From Zygnema circumcarinatum (lineage: Eukaryota; Streptophyta; Zygnematophyceae; Zygnematales; Zygnemataceae), in the NCBI GenBank assembly GCA_037447605.1, contig CM074822.1:1632448-1673614 (forward strand): a DNA stretch of 41,167 nucleotides. The letters run 5' to 3'. Each line of letters starts with the position of its first letter. Position 1 is the first letter of the stretch. Position numbers and translations under genes: made by a program. A model generated the notes under the pieces. The model was given only the letters and a program-made list of their open reading frames with translations, was not told the DNA's origin and did no database searches. Of this stretch, positions 20,920 through 32,100 are shown piece by piece.

Positions 20920-22005
20920 ATGGCAGACGATCTCTCTCAGGGTGATGGCGCCATGCTCATTTCTATGCACACGCGTGATGGGGACCTCCATCGGCGCCCC
21001 CCCGCCACGCGGCGGTGGACTGTGCCCCCTCCCTCCATCTCTGTCGCCACTTTTCAGAGAGCGCTCATGCGGCGGCAGGCGGCTCTCAACGCCTCCTTGG
21101 TTAACCAAAATGCTAACCCTAACTTTGACCTTAACTCGAACCCACATTCTAACCTTAGCCCTAATTCTAACCCTACCTTCCACTTAAACTCTAACCCTAA
21201 TCCTGTTTCTCATTCTAATCTTAACCCTAATTCTAACCCTACCCCCCAATCAAACTCGAACCCTAATCCTAACCCTCGTCCTAACCTTAACCCTGATTCG
21301 AACCCTAACCCTAATTTCAACCCTAGTTCTAACCCTAACCACAACTTTAACCTCAATTCTAACCTTAACTCTGACTTCGACCATAATTCTAACCCTAACC
21401 CTAACCTTATTCCTAGTTGTAGCCCTACCTCTAACCTTAACCCTGACAACCCTAACGACTCTATCGAATCTCGGCCGTTTCATGACCGTATTAGCCAGCA
21501 CATTAACCATAACAATCATAGCCTTAATATCTCTGGAAACTTTCTAAGCAGTAGTGATACTGCCGACGCAGCTCTTGACTTGAGCCCCTCAGCAACTCCG
21601 CTTTCTCCAACAGCTGCCAACGCTCCGACTACGCCGCAGCCAGGGCACTCCTCCCGCAGCAGGACGACGGAAGGTGTGGGAGGGGAGCTGGAGAGGGAGG
21701 GGGAGAGGGAGAGAGAGAGGGAGAAGGAGAGGGAGAGGGAGAGGGAGAGGGAGAGGGAGAGGGAGAGGGAGAGGGAGAGGGAGAAGGAGAGGGAGAGAGA
21801 GGAGGAGAGGGAGAGGGAGAGGGAGAGGGAGAAGGAGAGGGAGAGGGAGAGAGAGGAGGAGAGGGAGAGAGGGAGAGGGAGAGGGGGAGGGAGAGGGACA
21901 GGGACAGGGACAGGGAGAGGGAGAGGGACAGGGAGGAGGAGAGGGAGAGGGAGAGGGAGAGCGAGGGGGAGGGGGAGAGGGAGAGGGAGAGGGACAGGGA
22001 CAGGG

Positions 22006-22038
<33 letters not shown>

Positions 22039-23413
22039 AGGACAGGGACAGGGACAGGGAGAGGGAGACGGAGAGGGAAGGGGAAGGGGAGGGGGAGAGG
22101 GAGAGGGAGAGGGAGAGGGAGAGGGAGAGGGAGAGGGAGAGGGAGGAGGAGAGGGAGAGGGAGGAGGAGAGGGAGAGGGAGAGTCAGAGTCTCCCGGAGG
22201 GCCAGGAAGGACTGGGTAGTAGCGAGAAGGAGGGAGATAGAAGCGGGGGGAGAGAAGATACAGCGGAAGCATCTACTACAGAGGCGCAAGCCCCGTCAGC
22301 TGAGAAGGCAAAATTTGTGAGGCCCTTCTCTCTCTCTGCCTTTGGGTGTGGTAGCATTGGGATGAGGCTTCCTCTGAACTCTTCCATGGCATTTTGTGAA
22401 CCCACATACAGCCCTTCCTCAGTACCAAATTAATGAAGCCAAGGCAGATGTAGGTGCATGTTACCCGCTTACCTTGTCCTGGATGGAGACAATGTGCGAA
22501 ATAAGTTGTATCTTAGGATTGGCTGTACGATCTCAGAACAGTTCAACACGAATGAAAACACAACCAAGAAGAAAATATGTGCGCCATAGCTGACCTCATA
22601 TTCCCCCCTTTTGATAATATTGATCAGTACGGACCTCCCTTTACAGATTGCATACTGTCACTTTTTCCTTTTGTTAAATGTTATCCATATTGTGCATCGC
22701 AAAATCACATTACATATTCCATACTGGAGTTCCTTCCCAATTAGAGGAGGCTGATTAGATGATCGCTTTCCCTTGAGGGGAAGGAGATGCAGGGAGAAGC
22801 CAATACTGTGAAGGAAGCAGATACTGCTGCAGGAGATGATGTGAGCCGACCTGCAGTTATAGAAGGAGATCGCAAAGTTCAGATGGGTATGCTGGGAAAG
22901 CGGAAAGCAGAAGTTCAACGCCGGCTTGAAGAGCTACATGAGAGAAAACACCACCTTGTGCAGAAGCTAAAGAGGCTCATCAATGGTGAAGATGAGACTC
23001 ACAAGCGGCCGCAACAGCAGCAGCCTCTCCCTCTCCCTCTCCCTCTCCCTCTCTCTCTCCGTCTCCCTCTCCCTGCCACTGCCTCTCTCCGCTCCCTCTC
23101 TGCGACAGGAGAACCCTCACCTATAGAGAAGCTTCCTGAAACCGAAAGTAGGGCACAATCTGCATCTGCTGCTGCAGCTTTAGAGGGTACGGAAAAGGAG
23201 GAAGGGGAGCTAGATTCAGACAGTGCTGAAAACAATGGTCCGGAGAATGTTTCCGTAATACCTCCTTCTGCAGACGAGCAAGTAGCCACTGTGCAGCTCT
23301 CAGTGGCAGCTTCCAGCGACCATACTTCTCCCGGACCGCACGTAAGATTATGCCATTTTCCATTCCCTTTTTTTCCCTCTCTTTTTCTCTCTCTCTCTCT
23401 CTCTCTTTCTCTT

Positions 23414-23445
<32 letters not shown>

Positions 23446-24301
23446 CCTTCGTTTGCCCTCCCCCTTCCCTGTTTTCTTTCTCCTTCCATCCCGCTCGCCC
23501 AGCCTCTCCCTTTCTCCCTCTTTCCCCGTCGCCCTCGGCTCCTTCTCTCCCTCCCTCTCTTTAGCTCCCTCTCTCTCCCCCCTTCCCCCTCCCCCTCCTC
23601 CCCTTCCCCCCCCCTCTCTCTCCCTCCCCTCCCCTCCCTTTCTCTTGCACTTGCGGGCTCTGAATTGCTTTGCCATAATGAAATAATGAATGCAGGGCGG
23701 AGAGCAGCCCTCCATTGGGAGGTCCGCAGGGAACAATTCATTTGTTGCAGGCAGCAGCCGGCAACCTCCTTTGTGGAATGGGAATTTCCGAAAACCTCAT
23801 GGTTCACAATCCGGCGGAATTTCCTCAGTGCAACGAATGGTTCGTTCTTCTCACTTGACATTCAATTTCAGGATATCACGGATATCATGGGGTTTTCAGA
23901 AGGTTTCGTATTTTTCAAAACCCTAACTGCTCTCCGTTTGCTGCTGCTGTTCTATGCGACAGGGGCAGGGAGGACCCCTCAGCCACCAACTGCAGCAGCA
24001 GCAGCAGCAGGTGGGAGCTCCATGGTCTCCTTCTCCTCCTCCTCCTCCTCCTCCTCCTCCTTCTATCCATGGCGGCCATAGTCAAGGAGGAGGGAGCTTT
24101 CCAGGTTCAGGAGGAGGAGGGGGGCGAATGGCGAGTCCTCCCGCAGGGCTTCACAGCAGCGCAGGAGGAGGGCTGCTGCCCTTCCCGGGGACGAATGGGA
24201 GGCCGCCACCTGGCGGTCCAGGTGGCGCTTCCCCGGGAGGCCACAATATGGGGGCGATGAATGGCGGGGGTCGCCCTCCTGGGGGCTTTCGAATGCGTTG
24301 A
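20920..24301 (+). CDS. Unrecognised plant protein: Asn/Pro tract, coiled-coil segment, Gln/Pro/Gly-rich C-terminus
   Basis: The family is not recognised. The start at 20920 (GCCATGGC) gives MADDLSQGDGAM, then RRWTVPPPSISVATFQRAL and RRQAALNASL, which look conserved. A long Asn/Ser/Pro tract follows (about 21112-21450), encoded by CCCTAA-like DNA. A purine tract at 21676-22190 is either intron or low-complexity coding. Downstream, 22200-22316 (EAQAPSAEKAKF) is phase 0 with exon 22793-23341 (GTGAGG donor at 22317, GATGCAG acceptor). That exon carries KRKAEVQRRLEELHERKHHL, a probable coiled coil, and an acidic EKEEGELDSDS. Exon 23696-23839 (LWNGNFRKPHGSQ) and exon 23963-24301 ([15 protein letters not shown], and Gly-rich to PPGGFRMR) complete it, all in phase 0. 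The 5' ATG frame differs by two bases from the frame of 22200-22316, so the purine tract must contain a splice or an indel. The tail resembles nuclear RNA-associated low-complexity proteins, which is only a guess. Confidence 0.55.
21112..21455 (+). repeat. Telomere-like CCCTAA/TCTAAC repeats inside a coding exon
   Basis: Degenerate 6-bp units (CTAACC, CTAATC, CTAACT) run in frame and encode Asn-Pro/Asn-Ser pairs. The 6-bp period is kept over about 340 bp without a stop in this frame, which supports translation. Confidence 0.7.
21676..22190 (+). repeat. (GGGAGA)n and (GGGACA)n purine tract
   Basis: About 515 bp of GAGGGA hexamers with an inner block of GGGACA units (21895-21935 and 21990-22060). 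All three + frames stay open over most of it, giving Glu-Arg, Arg-Gly or Glu-Gly repeats, so frame alone cannot decide whether it is exon or intron. Confidence 0.8.
23355..23650 (+). repeat. Pyrimidine tract in intron 23342-23695
   Basis: CT-rich repeat on the sense strand between a GTAAGA donor and a TGCAG acceptor. It produces spurious Ser/Leu/Pro reading frames that appear to extend the upstream exon. Confidence 0.8.
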
Positions 24302-24334
24302 CTTTGGTCGTTGACTTGGGTCGTTGACTTGGGT
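24296..24334 (+). repeat. Three 13-bp repeats with W-box cores spanning the stop codon
   Basis: Units of the form CGTTGACTTGGGT start at 24296, 24309 and 24322. Each contains TTGACT, a W-box (WRKY-binding) core. The stop codon TGA at 24299-24301 lies in the first unit. Confidence 0.6.
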
Positions 24335-24525
24335 ACTCAAAGACAGACAGGAGCTTCAGCCATACATTCTGGAAAGCATCGTTTTTTAAATGGAGGAGAG
24401 AATGACCAAAACATGAGGCGATATTGACGAAAACGTAGTCAAGAGAATGACTCAATAGGACTACTTTTAACCAAGTTGGTTACGACTCGAATCGAAAGGG
24501 CTCTAGTGCCTTAGGCAGAGAGTTG

Positions 24526-24567
24526 CAACTTGCAACAACAAGCTGTTGTTGTTGTTGTTGCAAGTTG
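24526..24567. repeat. Hairpin with GTT/CAA arms
   Basis: CAACTTGCAACAACA (24526-24540) and its exact reverse complement (24553-24567) are separated by AGC plus extra TGT units of a (GTT)n run. It sits about 230 bp after a stop codon. Confidence 0.6.
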
Positions 24568-25240
24568 GTAGGTATGGAAGGGAACATTGAATGTTTCTAG
24601 ATCGACGTGTAAATAGGGTTGTTATAGGACATTATGGTTTTTATGATTAGATTGAGCAATGTAGGAAAGCATCCATCCGGTGCTGAAATGTGAATAGGTC
24701 GACGAGGCTGTGAATTTGTTCATTGAGATGTGCGCGAAATTTTTCCCTTTGTGCAATCTTACCACGCAGAAGACTGCCAACAACATTAAGAACTCCCTGT
24801 TTTCATGGTTCAAAATCGGGATTGGAACCATCGCTTGTGCAAGCTACTATTGGATGGCATGTTGCATGTGCCCACACGTTGTCCTAGGGCGGGAGGGGTT
24901 CTATGGACAGTTTCGCCGTCGTGTGCGACGCGTTTCCGAGTTCCATCTGGTTTGCCGACGTGGCGCTTACTTGGCGCCAGCGTGGCTGCATCAACCTCGT
25001 TTGACCCAATAATATGTCGTCAGGTGGCAGTAGGAGATCTGTCTTGATTCCACAAGTCATTTTGCCACGTGTCTCGCGTCCTTCGACGCGCGGTAACCGT
25101 CGGTGACTGTGACCGCATGGCGTACACGTGGCGATCTTTCATTGGATATTTCCTCAGATAAAATTTAACCAGTTTTCTGAAACTGGACAGCATAGAACTC
25201 GACTGGACAAGCTCCTTTGACTGTTTTGGTCGGTCATGGG

Positions 25241-25294
25241 CCAATGAGAACATGCCATGTGTACTTTCTTGTACACATGGCATGCTCCCATTGG
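25241..25294. repeat. 24-bp inverted repeat with 6-nt loop
   Basis: The left arm 25241-25264 and right arm 25271-25294 pair over 24 bp with two mismatches. The inner 14 bp, CATGCCATGTGTAC, are perfect. The loop is TTTCTT. Both ends carry CCAATG, so the structure presents two inverted CCAAT motifs. Confidence 0.75.
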
Positions 25295-26137
25295 ATGTCT
25301 TTTCCCTTTAGAAAAAATGACTTCAGGAAAAAGCTGCTCCTTTCGCACTCTCTTGCACTTGCAGACATTTGGAAGACAGTGGACGCTCAGTGCAGGCGTC
25401 GATTTTAGGAGGTATTTGCAGCTGCAATGAGGCTCTGCTGCTTCAATATCTTGTTTGAGGATGAAGCTGAGAATAATATTTTTGCGGAGAGTCACTCTAA
25501 AGCTCTGCATAATGCATGGTTTTGGGATATGGGATGCTGACAGTTGTCAGACATTTTGTCGAATTGAGTGGGTTCAATGAATCCTTATGCTTTCCAGATG
25601 CTCAGATTTTTTTTAGGAAGGAATGATTGATGAGATTATGATGATTCGTAAGCTCGGACTTGTATACTAAGTTTTCAATTGTTTTATTTTCAGTTGCATA
25701 TTCCGTTCGTCTGTGAATTTTAACTGTAACTTGAGTTTCTGATAGTTCATATTTATAAATAGATATTCAATTTTTGAAACGAACACTCAGCGAACTCTCC
25801 TGAAGGCCTCGAACACTGCAACAGTGAATTACCTTTGTGACGGAAAGAAGTATAGGAAATGGACGGTCGTACGGAAGGAGGGAGCAAGAGAGAGCGAGGG
25901 GAGAGGGAGAGGAAGGAATAAGGAGAAAGAGAGAGAGAGGGGGAGAGAGAGAGGGAGGAAGAGAGAGAGAGATGGACGATTCTTATATACATTGTAACGA
26001 CTCCAAAGTTATGCTAACCAAAGAGACATGAAGGGGAAAAATGGGGAAAAAAAACTACTGAAGAAACGTAGCTGAAACTAATATTTTTTGTTTCCTTTAT
26101 GTGATTTTCCAGAGCCGCTGAATACTGTGAGTGAGCG

Positions 26138-29100
26138 ATGGACGACACTCTGTCAGAACCACGGCCTGCTCCAAAACCTTTCAAAGTTGACTATGCGAAA
26201 TCCGGAAGGGCGAGCTGCCGGACATGCAAAAATTCGATTGCTAAAGACAGTCTTCGAATTGCGAAAGTGGTTGCCTCTCGTCAATTTGATGGATACATGA
26301 CGGTACACTTATCGGAAACCTGAGCTTCCTTCTCTAAAGACCTTAAAAGCCTAGGTCTGAATTTGAAAACCTGCAACGAGTCTGGATTTAAAAGCCTGCA
26401 ATGAGTCTGAATTTAGAAGCCTGCAATCAGTGTGGTTTAAAAATCTGCAATAAGTTTGGCCTGAAACTGTTGTGAAAATGCCAATATTTGAAAGCCTAAG
26501 GCCTTGGAAGCCTTAGGACACATCACAACTTGTATTGTTCAGCCTGATGCAAATTGTCAGCTTAGTGCTACTCCTCTACTTGTCTTTCAATGACTGAATA
26601 TAATCAAGGAGTTAAATTTTCAACCAATTTCCACATCCAAGAGGCCAACATTACATATTGTGTGTTTTCATGGTCAATGATGGGATATTCACTTCCTTTC
26701 TCCCTACCCCCCCCCCCCCTTCCCCTCTTCCTTTTCTCTCTCTCTCTCCATCCATCTCCTTTTCTCTACATGCCCCACTTTGCAATATGGCAGATGTGGC
26801 ACCATGCCAGCTGTGTGCTTAAGAAGCCTGGCGCCTTCAAAAGGTTAGATTCAGTTTCTTTCCATATTTACACGTGGTATCTGGAACGTTTAATACAGAA
26901 ATAGGATTGAAAATTCTTATCCCTTTCTTTTTGGAAACTGTAAAAGTACTAAAAGCCCTGAAATTTGTAATCTTCTACTCCACAAATCGTAAAAGGCTTC
27001 GAATTCTGAACCCTAACTTGGAAGTGTGATGACGCAGTATTGGCGAGGTGGAGGATATTGACACTTTGAGATGGGAAGACCAGCAAAAGCTCCGAAAGTA
27101 TGCAGAAGGGCAGCTTGCAGGAGGAGGAGAGGGAGAGGAGAAGAGGGAGGGAGACGGAGAAGGAGAGGACGATGGGGACGGAGAGGAGGGAGGAGACTTT
27201 TTGATTGAGTATGCAAAAAGTAGCAGATCCACGTGCAGAGGCTGCGATCAGAAGATTGAGAAAGGCGAGGTGAAGTCAACTTCCTGATTGTTAAATCCTA
27301 ACGCGAAATCTTTAAAATTCTTATTGTGTTCGAAACCCTAAAATAAGAGGAAAACCTAAAAGAACTTTAAATTCCCTTAAGACCCTTAAACGTTGACAAC
27401 ATGGCAAGCAATTTTATCAGTCCCCACCTTCCCTTCTTCCCCTTCTCTTCTCCCTTCCTTGCTTTTTTTTTTCTCCCTCCTCTCTTTCTCTCACTTTTCT
27501 CTTATCTTCTCCCTTTCTTTTCCTCTCCCTTTTTCTCCCTCTCTTTCTTTTCTTCTTTTTTTCCTTTTTCCTTTCTTTCCTTTTCCTTCTCTTCTCTCTT
27601 TCGCTCTTTCGTCTTCTCTTCTTCCTTTTTCCCTTTTTGTGTTTCTTCTGTCCTCCACCCCTTTCTCCTCCCCTCCCCCATTTGAATCTCCAGGTTCGAA
27701 TTGCGAAAATGGGCGCTGGGCCCACAGGCCAGGCCGTGCCCTTGTGGCGGCATGCGGCATGCATGGTCAAGATGGGCTGGTGGCGGAGGCCATGGCCATG
27801 CATGCCGGGGTGGGAGGGGATAGGGCCGGCCGACAGAGAGGAAGTGGTAGCCATGGCAGCCGGAGCAGGGAAGGGAGGAGAGGGAGGAGGAACTCCAAGG
27901 AAAGCTGCCGGGAAAAGTGGGTTCCGTCTCTCGCTTGAGTACCATTGCTTTTATCTCCCTCTTTCTTTCTCTGTCTCTCTACATCTCTCTCCCCACCTCT
28001 CCCTTTTGTTCCTTTTCTCTCCAAATTCCGTTCTGTTTCCTGTGTCTTTCTATTGCCCTTTTCGTTTGGTTATCTTCTTTGAGATTTTTAGGGTTTCTGG
28101 GATGCCAGAGGATACGCCTAGCGAGGAACCAGTGAAGAAGGAGAAGTCAAAATCGAGAAAGCGGAAAAAAGGTGCTGAGGAGGAGGAGGAGGAGAAGGTT
28201 TCAACGAAGGGTTCAGAAAAATCAACTCCTCCCGGGAAGAAAAGAGGAGTTCAGAGCAAGGAAGTCTCAAAGAAAAGTGAGGAAGTCAAGAAGAGTGGAC
28301 AAAAATCTATGGTGGAAAAGGAGGAAAAATCAGTTACCAGCAAAGGAAAGAAAGAGATTCTTCGACCTAACAGTAACCCTAATCCTGAGTCGACGAAAGA
28401 GCCAAAAAACTCCACAAAAAGGGGCGCTCCGAAAGAAGCTTCTTCTGAAGTAAAGAGAGGGAAAGGCCACGGAACGGAAGCGACACATGCAGAAAATTCA
28501 AAAAGTGCAGAGTTTGACAAGCAGATGGAACTTCAAACGAGAGAGCTGTGGGCTCTGAAAGACCAACTTAAACAACACGTGTCGAAAGATCTCCTCCGTG
28601 AGATGCTCTCGATCAACGGCCAGGATCCCTCGGGATCGGAGCATGATTTGAGGGAGAGATGTGCCGATGGTATGGCTTTTGGCCCTTTGGAAAAGTGCCC
28701 TCTCTGCCAGGGCTGGCTGGAATATGCTGACGGGTGCTACCGATGTAGAAGCTTCCTTTCTGCATGGGCCAAGTGCAGCTACACAACGAGAGAGGTAGGG
28801 AGGAGGGGAAGGGAGTGGAAGGTGCCTGAGGACACGGAGAACGAGTATCTGCTGGTAAGAGAGAGGGGGGGGGGGTGGAGAGAGGGAGAGGGAGGGGAAG
28901 AGAGGGAGGGCGAGGGAGGTTGGAAGGGAGGCAGGGAGGAAGGGAAGCGGAGGGAAGGATGGGAAAAAGGGGGTGGCGGTCGTGGAGGCGAGCGGAGAGA
29001 CGTGGGGGGTAGGGGGCGGGAAAGTAGAGAATGGACGAAACAGGGATGGGGGCAAAATGATGGGATGGAGATATTCCCGCACAGGAATTAAAAAAACGTC

Positions 29101-32100
29101 AGGAACTATTAAATTGTAAATTTCATTAGCTTTAAAAAGTTTCAAATTCTCAGCAATACTTCTGTCTCTGATTGTCCACTCTCCCTCCCGTCGCCCTCCC
29201 CCATCCCTCCCCCCTGTTTCCTTTCGGAGCAGAAATGGAAAGCTGAGCACGAGAAAATAAAGAAGGCGAAAAAGATAAAGGAGAGGTTGCTTCCGGCTGT
29301 TGTCGCAGCTCCCAGCCAATCAGGAGCCTCCAAATCCGCAGAAAATAAGGAACTTCTTGCTGAGGGGGAATTATCGGAAAAGCCTCTGGCAGGATTGCGA
29401 ATCGTCTTTGTTGGAAAACTTCAGTCATCTCAGGTTTGTAGAATTTTTTTTTCGCTCTCTCACTCTCTTTCTCTCTCGCTCTCACTCTCCTCCTCCCTCT
29501 CCCTCACTCTCTCGTTTCCTCTCTTGTCCTCACTTGCACTCTTCCCCGCATTCCCGCTTACTCGCTTTCTATCGCTCTCACGGTCCCTCCTCTCTCCGCC
29601 ACCATCTCTTGTCCTCTCTTCCTCTCCCTCCCTCTCTCTCTCCGTCTCTCTCTCTGACACTCCACTTTGTCACTCTATATGCCAAAGTTGAGGCATTTTC
29701 AGGCCTCCTGGACGCGCTTAAGTTTTGTATTTGGTCGATTCCTCGGACCCCAAAGGATTTTAGGGTTTCGATGGATTCTAGGGGTCAAAGTTTGCTGTTT
29801 TGTCTTTGAAGGGTTTCGGAGAAGCTTAGGGATTTTTTTGATAGAGTTAAGATGTGTGCAGAATGTGTGGAAGGAGAAGATCGATAAAGCGGGAGGCCGA
29901 CTGCAGAGTGGTGTCACGTCAGGTGGGGTAATGGTCCTTCAAGTTTTGACGGTTTTAAGCTTGTAGGGTTTTTGTAGAGCCTTGACTTGCTTCTACTTGC
30001 TGATTCACCACTCTCCATAGTAGCCTTTCAGAATGCTCTCTAATGAATTGTGAGATCTTGAGTAAACATGTAAGTATCTGTAAGTTATTTTTTGGAATTT
30101 TATGGTTTTCAAGAGTGGGAGGGTCATTAGCTTAGGTGTCTCATTAGCCTACAAAGCATAATAGATATGTGCTGCTAACGTTGTTTCAAAGGGGGAGGGG
30201 GGGGGCTGGGGGTAGCAGCCACCAGCCTTATTGTTACATCAGACGCTGAAATTGAGCAGCAGAACGAAAAGCTTGTGCAAGCAAGGTGAGAATTCCCGTT
30301 GCTCCAAACCCTAACCTTGATCTTCTGCCTTACACCCTAACCTTGACCTTTTGCCTTAAACCCTACCCTTGACCTTCTGCCTTAAACCCTGTCCTTGACC
30401 TTCTGCCTTAAACCCTAACCCCGAGTCCCTCCCCTTCCCTCCCCCTCCCCTTCCCTTTCCCTCCCCTCCCTCGTTTCCAGGGCAGCAGGCATCCCCATCC
30501 TTCGCGAGAGCTTCCTCACTGAGAGCATTGCGAGAGGGCGGCGCGCGGCCATGGCCGACCACTCCCTCGCCGCCGCCATGGCCATGGCCCGACCCCTAAT
30601 GGCGAAGGTGAAGGTGAAGGTGAAGGGGCGGGCGGCCGTGCACGAGGAGGCCGCGGGGCTGCTGCGTGACGAGGGTCACGTGTTGGACTGCGAGGGGAGC
30701 GTGTACAGCGCCACGCTCAACCTGGCGGACATCGCCCACGGCTACAACAGGCAAGGATGGAAGAAACCCTAAAACTGGAGAGAGAGACTTAAACCCTACA
30801 ATCGGGAACTCTAGAATCTCAAACCCTAGAATGTCAAACCCTAGAATCTCAAACCCTAAAATGCCAAACCCTAGAATCTTAAAACACTAAAACTGAAGAG
30901 ACTTCAACCCTAGAATCTTCAAACCATCAGAAACCCTAGAATGCCAAACCCTAGAATCTCAAACCCTAGAATGTCAAACCCTAAAATCTTAAAACTCTAA
31001 AACTGGAGAGACTTCAACCCGAGATTCAGAAACCTTAGTCTGTCAAACCCTAGAATCTTAAAACCCTAGAATCGGAAACCCTAAAGTTGAGGCTCTAGGT
31101 TCTCTTACTCTTAGAGGCCTAAACCCTAGATTCTTAAACCCTAAAACCGTAGTCTTAAACCCTAGAATCTCAAACCCTAAAACTGTAGTCTTAGACCCTA
31201 GAGTCTTAAACCGTAGAACATCAAACCCTAGAGTCGTAAATTTTAGAATCTTAAAGCCCTAAGTTTGAAGCCCCAAACGTTAGATCGTGAAACCCTAAAA
31301 ACCCTTCCGTTTATAGTAATAACCCCATCCCAGTCACCTTGTTCTCCCTCTCCAAAGGCTGGAAACGCTAACAACCGAAAACTATATAAGATTAAACCCT
31401 ACTCCCTAAACCCTAAAACCCTAAAGCCCTAAATTTTCTAAGGGTGGTCTATAATACGTCCATGTTTCCTCGTGAATCTAGGTTAGTTCCGACTCTTTTT
31501 TTTTATGTATATTTCAAGAAAAAATAAATTTGCGGTGGGTTGAATTTGCAGTTACTATATTTTGCAAATTATCGAAGAAGATAAGAAGCCGATTTGCCAT
31601 CTTTTTCGTAAATGGGGGCGGGTCGGAAGCTCAACAATTGGGAGCCATAAAATTTCGCAGCTGCCCCGAAAAGAAGCCATAGCTGAATTCCGGCGCCTAT
31701 TTCTTGAAAAGACGGGCAACCAATGGGAGGCGTGGGATCGCAAAGAAAATTTTCAGAAGCAGCCCGGAAAGTTCTATCCATTAGATATAGTAGGCCCTCT
31801 CACTTCCCCCCCCCCTCCGCATCTCCCCCCCTCTCTGTCCCTCTCTCTCTCCCTCCTCTCTTTCTAGGCCCTCTCACTCTACCCCCACCCCGCATCTCCC
31901 CCTCTCTCTGTCTCTCTCTCTCTCTCTCCCCCCTCTCTTTCTAGGCCCTCTCACTCCCACACCCCCCCCCCGCATCTCCCACTCTCTCTGTCTCTCTCAC
32001 TCTCCCCCTCTCTTTCTCTCTCTTTGTGTCCCTCCCTATCTCTCTTTGGCATTTTTGTTTTGGACTTTTTGCTTTTATAGAACTTGATTTTTGTTTTTGG

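Larger units (their letters stand above)
24302..26137. other. Intergenic region upstream of PARP1
   Basis: 1.8 kb holding two long hairpins (24526-24567 and 25241-25294), CACGTG boxes at 25066-25071 and 25125-25130, a GA tract (25865-25972) and a TATATA-like sequence near 25984. An acceptor-like TTTTCCAG ends at 26112, suggesting a 5' UTR intron just before the PARP1 start. No protein gene is recognised. Confidence 0.55.

Noticed and set aside
21516-22289. Pro/Leu and Ser/Pro minus-strand proteins
   Set aside because: Antisense of the GGGAGA/GGGACA tract.
28498-29319. 273-residue minus-strand frame over PARP1 exon 5
   Set aside because: Antisense of the PADR1/zinc finger exon, with no independent features.
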